This document shows positions 6,767 to 11,399 of a DNA stretch of 11,399 nucleotides, piece by piece. The notes beneath the pieces were generated by a model. It did not search any database, was not told where the DNA came from, and worked only from the letters and a program-made list of their open reading frames with translations. Both the position numbers and the translations under genes were made by a program. The stretch comes from Cyanobacteria bacterium UBA11372 (GTDB lineage: Bacteria > Cyanobacteriota > Cyanobacteriia > Cyanobacteriales > Aerosakkonemataceae), in NCBI GenBank assembly GCA_003486675.1, contig DNGG01000313.1, forward strand, positions 5,529 through 16,927, written 5' to 3'. Position 1 is the first letter of the stretch. Each line of letters starts with the position of its first letter.

Positions 6767-7486
6767 ATGGACGTTACAGTTTCACCCGTCAAACTTAAGT
6801 ATGCGATCGCTCAATCTCTTGAAGTCGATGGCGTTAATATTGCTTATACCTATCTCAAAGTTAAAGTTCAAAATCTAGAAGCACCCAAAACTGTAGACAT
6901 TCTTTATAAAGATTCATCAGGCGCCTGGGTGACCGCACCTATAGATTTATCATCAAATTATGGAGATTATGAGGTTTTTGAATCTATTAACGCTCCTTAT
7001 GCCGCCGAATTTGCCATCAGATATACCGCTGATGGAATTGACTACTGGGATAGTAACTACGGCGCTAACTATAAATTAGTCAGTAACAAGGATAATATCA
7101 TTGGAGCCAATGTAATTCTCAATAAAGCTACAGTTAAAACCGATATAAATTCTGGCGCTTTTTGGCTAGAAGGAGAAATTTACGTTAAAAAGATTTCTTT
7201 TAACAAGAGAATTGGTATAATATTTTCAGGAGATGATGGCAACTCCTGGACAGAAACAAACGCCACCTACCAAGGGGTAGAAATAGAAGGAGCCTATGAC
7301 ATCATCTTTAATCCCGCAGTAGAAGTATGGAAATTTAAAACACCGGCTCAAAATTATCCGGTTGAACCAGATTACTTTAGGTTGGCTGTTTATTATAAAA
7401 ATGATGACACTGGCGAAGCGTATTGGGACAATAATTTTGGGCAGGATTATAAAGTAAGCAAAGTGGACGGTTCGACAATTGAATAA
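6767..7486 (+). CDS. Tandem CBM21-like starch/glycogen-binding protein
   Basis: This 239-residue protein appears to be two carbohydrate-binding modules of family 21 and nothing more. Each repeat ends in the family's signature, roughly Y-W-D-N-N-x-G-x-N-Y-x-V: YWDSNYGANYKLV at residues 93-105 and YWDNNFGQDYKVS at 219-231. In PP1 glycogen-targeting subunits and Rhizopus glucoamylase the equivalent WDNN/YDNN and NY positions lie in the sugar-binding part of the module. Both modules also share a beta-rich core (KVKVQNLEAPKTVDILYKD; GEIYVKKISFNKRIGIIFS) with an ISFNKRI/VQNLEAPK-type stretch after the first strands. There is no signal peptide, catalytic domain or membrane segment, so a cytoplasmic glycogen-binding or scaffold role is inferred. 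The gene is visibly more A/T-rich than its neighbours. A strong hairpin follows it. Domain call by motif memory. Confidence 0.75.
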   Translation: MDVTVSPVKLKYAIAQSLEVDGVNIAYTYLKVKVQNLEAPKTVDILYKDSSGAWVTAPIDLSSNYGDYEVFESINAPYAAEFAIRYTADGIDYWDSNYGANYKLVSNKDNIIGANVILNKATVKTDINSGAFWLEGEIYVKKISFNKRIGIIFSGDDGNSWTETNATYQGVEIEGAYDIIFNPAVEVWKFKTPAQNYPVEPDYFRLAVYYKNDDTGEAYWDNNFGQDYKVSKVDGSTIE

Positions 7487-7507
7487 TTAACTCAACTTGC
7501 TAGCTAT

Positions 7508-7584
7508 GCTAATGGCTAATGGCTAATGTAAGGATATTATTGTTGCGATATTCACATCTGGGAATTAGCAATTAGCTATTAGCA
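7508..7584. repeat. Inverted pair of heptamer arrays (3 x GCTAATG / 3 x ATTAGCA)
   Basis: Three perfect GCTAATG units fill 7508-7528. Three ATTAGC(A/T) units fill 7564-7584 in the opposite sense. Positions 7507-7527 pair with 7564-7584 at 19 of 21 positions, and one of the two exceptions is a G-U wobble in RNA, leaving a loop of 36 bases. This is a short tandemly repeated repetitive (STRR) element of the kind known from cyanobacteria, here arranged as a large hairpin just after the CBM21 stop. Confidence 0.85.
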
Positions 7585-7619
7585 ACGCCTAAGTTTGTAA
7601 CTAGCAATTTGGGTTAATT

Positions 7620-7657
7620 AAAGAAACCCGGTTTTTCTCAAAAACCGAGTTTCTTTT
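7620..7657 (+). terminator. Strong hairpin with T-run, probable bidirectional terminator
   Basis: AAAGAAACCCGGTTTTT (7620-7636) pairs with AAAAACCGAGTTTCTTT (7640-7656) around the loop CTC, with one mismatch, and one further T follows. The flanking A-run on the left gives a T-run on the other strand as well. It lies 130 bp after the CBM21 stop and 53 bp before ligA, so it should isolate the two. Very similar AAACCCGGTTTTT hairpins recur between genes in filamentous cyanobacteria (from memory), so it may also be a dispersed repeat. Confidence 0.7.
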
Positions 7658-7710
7658 GATCGCTAAAAGTTAAACTAGGTTGTAACTGGGTCTGAAGGGA
7701 GATTGATTCC

Positions 7711-9798
7711 GTGGGACAAGTAACGCCTGAAGTCGAGCAGCGAGTTCAACAATTAAGGCAAAAACTCCAGGAAGCTAGCTATGCTTACTACGTCCTGGAT
7801 GCTCCGATTATGGAGGATACTGTTTATGACAGACTCTATCGGGAACTGCAAGAGTTAGAAAGCCAGTATCCCCAACTAATTTCCTTAGATAGTCCGACTC
7901 AGCGCGTGGGAGAAAGACCCGCAACCCAGTTTACCTCGGTACGGCACAATATTCCCCTTTACAGTTTGGAAAATGCCTTCAATATCGAGGAATTTACCGC
8001 TTGGGAATCGCGCTGGCGGCGTCAAGCACCGGAAATTGATACGTTTGAATATGTCTGCGAATTGAAAATAGATGGAAATGCCCTGGCTTTAACTTATGAA
8101 AATGGCGTTTTAGTCAGGGGTGCAACGCGGGGAGATGGAATAACAGGCGAAGATATTACCCAGAATGTCAAAACAATTCGCGCCATTCCACTGCGACTGA
8201 ATATGAAAGCACCGCCGCCAGTTGTAGAAGTGCGGGGAGAAGCGTTTTTGCCCATAGAAGTATTTGAACAAATAAATCAGGAACGACAGCAAGCAGGAGA
8301 ACAACTATTTGCCAATCCTCGCAACGCGGCGGCGGGGACTTTGCGGCAGTTAGATTCTAAAATTGTGGCACGGCGAAAGTTGGATTTCTTTGCTTATACT
8401 TTGCATCTGCCAGCAGAGGAGCAGGGGAGCAGGGGAGCAGGGGAGCAGGTGAGCAGGGGAGCAGAGGAGAATTACCAATTACCAATTACCCAATGGCAAT
8501 CTTTGGAATTTCTGCAACAAATCGGTTTTCGAGTTAATCCGAATCGGAAAGTTTGTTCTTGCTTAGAGGAAGTGCGAGATTATTACAATTACTGGGATAC
8601 CGAACGACGGAATTTGCCCTACATGACAGATGGAGTGGTAGTAAAAATAAATTCCTTCGCGCTGCAAGAAAGATTGGGATTTACCCAAAGATTTCCTCGG
8701 TGGGCGGTGGCGTTAAAATATCCGGCAGAAGAAGCACCTACCCGCGTTGAATCTATTACCGTACAAGTGGGAAGGACTGGGGCGCTGACGCCGGTGGCGG
8801 AATTAAATCCTGTACAATTAGCGGGGACAACTGTTTCGCGGGCGACGCTGCATAATAGTTCCCGCATTCAAGAACTAGATTTGCACATCGGCGATACGGT
8901 AATCGTTCGCAAAGCGGGGGAAATTATTCCCGAAGTCGTGCGGGTATTGCCAGAATTACGCCCCCAAGATGCCCAACGCTTCCAAATGCCCAGCAATTGT
9001 CCCGTCTGCGGACAACCTGTAATTCGCCCCGCAGGCGAGGCGGTAACGCGCTGCATTAATACTTCCTGTGAAGCGATTTTAAAAGGTGCGCTGATTCACT
9101 GGGCAAGTCGCGATGCTTTGGATATTAACGGCATGGGGGAAAAATTAGTTCAGCAGTTAGTGGATAAAAAAGTAGTGCATTCGGTGGCGGATTTGTACGA
9201 TTTAACCGTCGAACAGCTAACATCTTTAGAGCGGATGGGGAAGAAGTCTGCTGAGAAATTGGTGGATGCGATCGCATCCTCAAAATCCCAACCTTGGGCG
9301 CGAGTACTCTACGCTTTGGGAATTCGTCACGTTGGTAGCGTCAATGCACAAACTTTAACCGAGCAATTTCGCTCTGTTGACCAATTGGCAAAAGCATCGG
9401 CAGCATCTATTGAAGGAGTTTACGGCATCGGTCCCGAAATTGCTCAATCTGTCTACCAATGGTTTACATTACCGGCAAATCAAACTTTAATTCAACGCCT
9501 CAAAGCTGCTGGTTTGCAACTTGCTACTGGGGATAGGCAAGATGTCAATACCACAAAAGAGGGAGATTTACCTTTAAGTGGGAAAACTTTTGTCATAACG
9601 GGAACTTTGCCAACTCTGAAGCGGGATGAGGCAAAGGAGTTAATTCAAAAGGCGGGTGGGAAGGTGACTAATTCGGTTAGTTCTAAAACTGATTATTTAG
9701 TAGTTGGGGAAGATGCTGGTTCTAAACTGGAAAAGGCACAAGCTTTGGGAATCGCCCAGTTGGATGAAGCGCAGTTGTTGGAAATGTTGAATGATTGA
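7711..9798 (+). CDS. ligA: NAD+-dependent DNA ligase LigA
   Basis: This 695-residue ligase seals nicks in replication and repair using NAD+. It starts with GTG; GGGAG nine bases upstream supports this, and translation from here covers the whole of domain Ia (YYVLDAPIMEDTVYDRL, about 26-42). The nucleotidyl lysine is Lys119 in the motif LKIDG. The adenylation domain runs to about 340, with RGDG and DGVVVK motifs. Then come the OB fold, a four-cysteine zinc finger (Cys430, 433, 448, 453), helix-hairpin-helix repeats (about 455-605) and a C-terminal BRCT domain (about 615-695, SGKTFVITGTL). The set is complete for the family. Oddity: residues about 236-260 replace the usual short loop after FFAYTLHLP with a low-complexity insert rich in Gly, Glu, Ser, Arg and Gln, encoded by 8-bp and 7-bp DNA repeats. 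The essential motifs are intact, so activity is expected. Confidence 0.97.
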   Translation: MGQVTPEVEQRVQQLRQKLQEASYAYYVLDAPIMEDTVYDRLYRELQELESQYPQLISLDSPTQRVGERPATQFTSVRHNIPLYSLENAFNIEEFTAWESRWRRQAPEIDTFEYVCELKIDGNALALTYENGVLVRGATRGDGITGEDITQNVKTIRAIPLRLNMKAPPPVVEVRGEAFLPIEVFEQINQERQQAGEQLFANPRNAAAGTLRQLDSKIVARRKLDFFAYTLHLPAEEQGSRGAGEQVSRGAEENYQLPITQWQSLEFLQQIGFRVNPNRKVCSCLEEVRDYYNYWDTERRNLPYMTDGVVVKINSFALQERLGFTQRFPRWAVALKYPAEEAPTRVESITVQVGRTGALTPVAELNPVQLAGTTVSRATLHNSSRIQELDLHIGDTVIVRKAGEIIPEVVRVLPELRPQDAQRFQMPSNCPVCGQPVIRPAGEAVTRCINTSCEAILKGALIHWASRDALDINGMGEKLVQQLVDKKVVHSVADLYDLTVEQLTSLERMGKKSAEKLVDAIASSKSQPWARVLYALGIRHVGSVNAQTLTEQFRSVDQLAKASAASIEGVYGIGPEIAQSVYQWFTLPANQTLIQRLKAAGLQLATGDRQDVNTTKEGDLPLSGKTFVITGTLPTLKRDEAKELIQKAGGKVTNSVSSKTDYLVVGEDAGSKLEKAQALGIAQLDEAQLLEMLND
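8419..8466 (+). repeat. Six 8-bp repeats (GAGCAGGG) inside ligA
   Basis: Units lie at 8419, 8427, 8435, 8443 (GAGCAGGT), 8451 and 8459 (GAGCAGAG), each 8 bp. They encode a Gly/Ser/Arg/Glu-rich loop of LigA. Eight is not a multiple of three, so each unit is read in a different phase. Confidence 0.92.
8470..8490 (+). repeat. Three heptamer repeats (AATTACC) inside ligA
   Basis: Three perfect AATTACC units follow the 8-bp array directly and encode NYQLPIT. Together the two arrays have 69 bp (48 + 21), which equals 23 codons, so the reading frame is kept only by their combination. Confidence 0.9.
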
Positions 9799-9879
9799 AC
9801 CGCCATAGACGCCAAGAGCGCCAAGAAGAGGTTTTGAGTCGTTTTGTTTAGAATAAGTATAGTTTAAAGAGTTGTTGAT

Positions 9880-10542
9880 ATGGTTACTCAAGCATCCGCG
9901 CCTAGGCCACAGCAAGTGCAAGCTAACAATAAAGTGATTTTGAATGGGGTTACCTGGCAAACGTTTAAAATATTAATGTCTGAGGTGGGAGATAATCGCG
10001 CCTGGAGAATTGCTTATGATAGAGGAGTGTTAGAAATTAGGATGCCACTTTTAGAACATGAAGTGCCTAAAGGATTGATAGAGGATTTTATTACAGCTAT
10101 CGCTGATGAGCTAGAAATTGAGGTCTTGAAAGCGGGTGCTTTAACTATTGAACGAGAAGATTTAACCCGTGCTGTAGAGCCAGATAGCTGCTTCTATATC
10201 CAAAATGAATCTACAGTTAGAGGATTGGAAGAAATTAATCTGCCTAACAATCCACCGCCTGATTTGGTAGTGGAGTCAGATAATACCAATTATTCTCTAA
10301 ATAAATTACCAATTTATGCCTCTATAGGAGTGGCAGAAATTTGGAGATACCGAAAGCAAACCTTACAAGTTTATCGACTCGTAGAAGGGGAGTACGAACA
10401 AACAAATCAAAGTCTGGCTTTTCCTTTTTTACCTATTGCAGAAGTTCCGGGTTTTATTGAGCAAAGTAAAACAATAGGTCAGCGTTCGGCTGTGCGCTTG
10501 TTTCGCCAGCGAATCCAAGAAATATTGCAAAATCAAAGTTAG
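9880..10542 (+). CDS. Uma2-family (DUF820) putative restriction-fold nuclease
   Basis: This 220-residue soluble protein belongs to the Uma2/DUF820 family, which is greatly expanded in cyanobacteria and has a PD-(D/E)xK nuclease fold; the function is unproven. N-terminal part: VTWQTFKILMSEVGDNRAWRIAYDRGVLEIRMP, the usual family opening. The candidate active site has Glu100-Pro-Asp102 (AVEPDSCFYI) and PPPDLVVES with Asp128 and Glu132. The region then gives KLPIYASIGVAEIWRY, with the lysine and the EIW strand typical of the family. The C-terminal part is QSKTIGQRSAVRLFRQRIQEIL. The length is normal. ATG 9880 has only a weak AAAGAG Shine-Dalgarno. It lies 81 bp after ligA on the same strand, with GCGCCAAGA-type repeat sequence in between and no hairpin, so read-through from ligA is possible. 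Copies of this family often sit near mobile DNA, but none is visible here. Confidence 0.9.
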   Translation: MVTQASAPRPQQVQANNKVILNGVTWQTFKILMSEVGDNRAWRIAYDRGVLEIRMPLLEHEVPKGLIEDFITAIADELEIEVLKAGALTIEREDLTRAVEPDSCFYIQNESTVRGLEEINLPNNPPPDLVVESDNTNYSLNKLPIYASIGVAEIWRYRKQTLQVYRLVEGEYEQTNQSLAFPFLPIAEVPGFIEQSKTIGQRSAVRLFRQRIQEILQNQS

Positions 10543-10551
10543 CGATCGCAT

Positions 10552-10586
10552 TAAATCTAAAATCTAAAATCTACCATCTAAAATCA
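10552..10586 (+). repeat. Five heptamer repeats (AAAATCT) before the transporter gene
   Basis: Units TAAATCT, AAAATCT, AAAATCT, ACCATCT and AAAATCA run in 7-bp steps and end four bases before the ATG at 10591. This STRR-type array occupies the place where a Shine-Dalgarno would be expected. Confidence 0.85.
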
Positions 10587-10590
10587 ATTA

Positions 10591-11399
10591 ATGCTTCATC
10601 AAAGTTCTGGTAAATGGCGTTTAGGATTAGCCCTATCCCTTGTAACTGTATTCTTATGGGGTGTTCTACCTATTGCTCTATCGGTGACATTGCAAGCGCT
10701 TGATGTCTACACTGTAACCTGGTTTCGCTTTCTAGTTTCATTTGGCATATTAGCCGTTTATTTAGCAGGAAGAAAGCAATTACCAAGCCTTGACAAATTG
10801 CGCTTAATGCCCTTGGGGTTGCTAGCGATCGCGATTGTATTTCTAGCTTTGAATTACATCCTTTACCTACAAGGATTAGCCCTGACAGCACCCGCTAATG
10901 CTCAAGTTCTGATTCAACTAGCTCCGGTTTTAATGGGTTTGGGAGGTTTGGTAATTTTTAAGGAACGTTATACGCTGCGTCAATGGGTGGGCGTGGGCGT
11001 ATTAACCCTGGGATTTGTGCTGTTTTTTAATGAAAGATTAAGTAATTTGATTGCAGCTAAAGGGCAATATTTGCTGGGCAGCGGGATTATTTTAATCGCA
11101 GCAGCAGCGTGGGCAATTTATGCTTTGGCGCAAAAGCAATTACTGCAAAAATTACCTTCTTCTAATATCATGCTGTTAATTTATGGCGGTTGCGCGGTAT
11201 TGTTTAGTCCGTTTGCTCAGCCCCAATCCCTACTAACAATGAGTCCGCTGCATTGGGGAATGCTGCTTTTTTGCGCTTTGAATACCGTACTCGCTTACGG
11301 ATCTTTTGCAGAAGCTTTGGAACATTGGGAAGCTTCGCGGGTGAGTGCAGTATTGGCTTTGGCTCCGATTGTAACTTTAATATCGGTGTGGGCTGTAGG
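10591..11399 (+). CDS. EamA/DMT-family membrane transporter, 3' end missing
   Basis: The frame is open from ATG 10591 to the window edge (269 codons); the last 30-40 residues of a typical family member of about 300 lie outside. It is strongly hydrophobic, with about nine membrane segments visible. The N-terminus WRLGLALSLVTVFLWGVLP and the following TVTWFRFLVSF are typical of the first EamA repeat. APANAQVLIQLAPVLMGLGGLV closes it, with FKERYTLRQWVGVGVLTLGF next. The second repeat begins near residue 155 (YLLGSGIILIAAAAWAIYALAQKQL) and contains LEHWEASRVSAVLALAPIVTLIS. The family exports or imports small metabolites across the inner membrane; the substrate cannot be predicted. No Shine-Dalgarno precedes the ATG, only a heptamer array. 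The gene is 48 bp after the Uma2 gene on the same strand. Confidence 0.92.
   Translation, partial: MLHQSSGKWRLGLALSLVTVFLWGVLPIALSVTLQALDVYTVTWFRFLVSFGILAVYLAGRKQLPSLDKLRLMPLGLLAIAIVFLALNYILYLQGLALTAPANAQVLIQLAPVLMGLGGLVIFKERYTLRQWVGVGVLTLGFVLFFNERLSNLIAAKGQYLLGSGIILIAAAAWAIYALAQKQLLQKLPSSNIMLLIYGGCAVLFSPFAQPQSLLTMSPLHWGMLLFCALNTVLAYGSFAEALEHWEASRVSAVLALAPIVTLISVWAV

Noticed and set aside
8419..8466. Phase-variable switch in ligA
   Set aside because: Loss or gain of an 8-bp unit would truncate an essential ligase, so reversible switching is not tolerable unless a second ligase exists.
9799..9879. Terminator after ligA
   Set aside because: Only a GCGCCAAGA-type direct repeat is present; no stem followed by a T-run can be formed.

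Overview
The window looks like chromosomal DNA of a cyanobacterium, probably a filamentous, repeat-rich one. The palindrome GCGATCGC (HIP1) occurs about 20 times, on average every 570 bp. The window also carries a HetZ-type regulator, short tandem heptamer repeats, a Uma2-family protein and a class III adenylate cyclase, a combination typical of cyanobacteria. No rRNA, tRNA, CRISPR array, integrase or transposase was seen.

Layout. Positions 1-170 (minus) hold the 5' end of a gene that leaves the window. Positions 171-1084 contain no confident gene, only a four-copy 13-bp tandem repeat and weak ORFs. Positions 1085-2215 (minus) encode a HetZ-related DNA-binding protein with an ideal Shine-Dalgarno sequence. 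A repeat-bearing intergenic region follows. Next come two signalling genes on the plus strand: a cytoplasmic PAS/GAF hybrid histidine kinase with a C-terminal receiver (2666-4852) and a receiver-adenylate cyclase (5308-6489). Three bases after the cyclase stop lies the stop of a convergent gene (6493-6657, minus) for a small protein with two membrane segments. Positions 6767-7486 (plus) encode a protein made of two CBM21-like starch/glycogen-binding modules and nothing else. An inverted pair of heptamer arrays and a strong terminator-like hairpin separate it from ligA, the NAD+-dependent DNA ligase (7711-9798). A Uma2-family nuclease-like gene (9880-10542) and the start of an EamA/DMT transporter (from 10591, running off the right edge) complete the window.

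How the genes fit together. The kinase and cyclase genes together contain nearly the domain set of CyaC-type cyanobacterial cyclases, but divided between two adjacent genes. A signal sensed by the PAS/GAF part may therefore control cAMP synthesis by phosphotransfer to the second protein (inference). The CBM21 protein would act on glycogen in the cytoplasm. LigA is housekeeping. The other genes have no evident link to these.

Most unusual points: (1) the catalysis-free tandem CBM21 protein, a module family known mainly from eukaryotes; (2) the ligA gene has taken up, in frame, a block of six 8-bp repeats plus three 7-bp repeats, and the 8-bp unit also occurs between genes in this window; (3) the split kinase/cyclase pair; (4) the small two-helix membrane protein.
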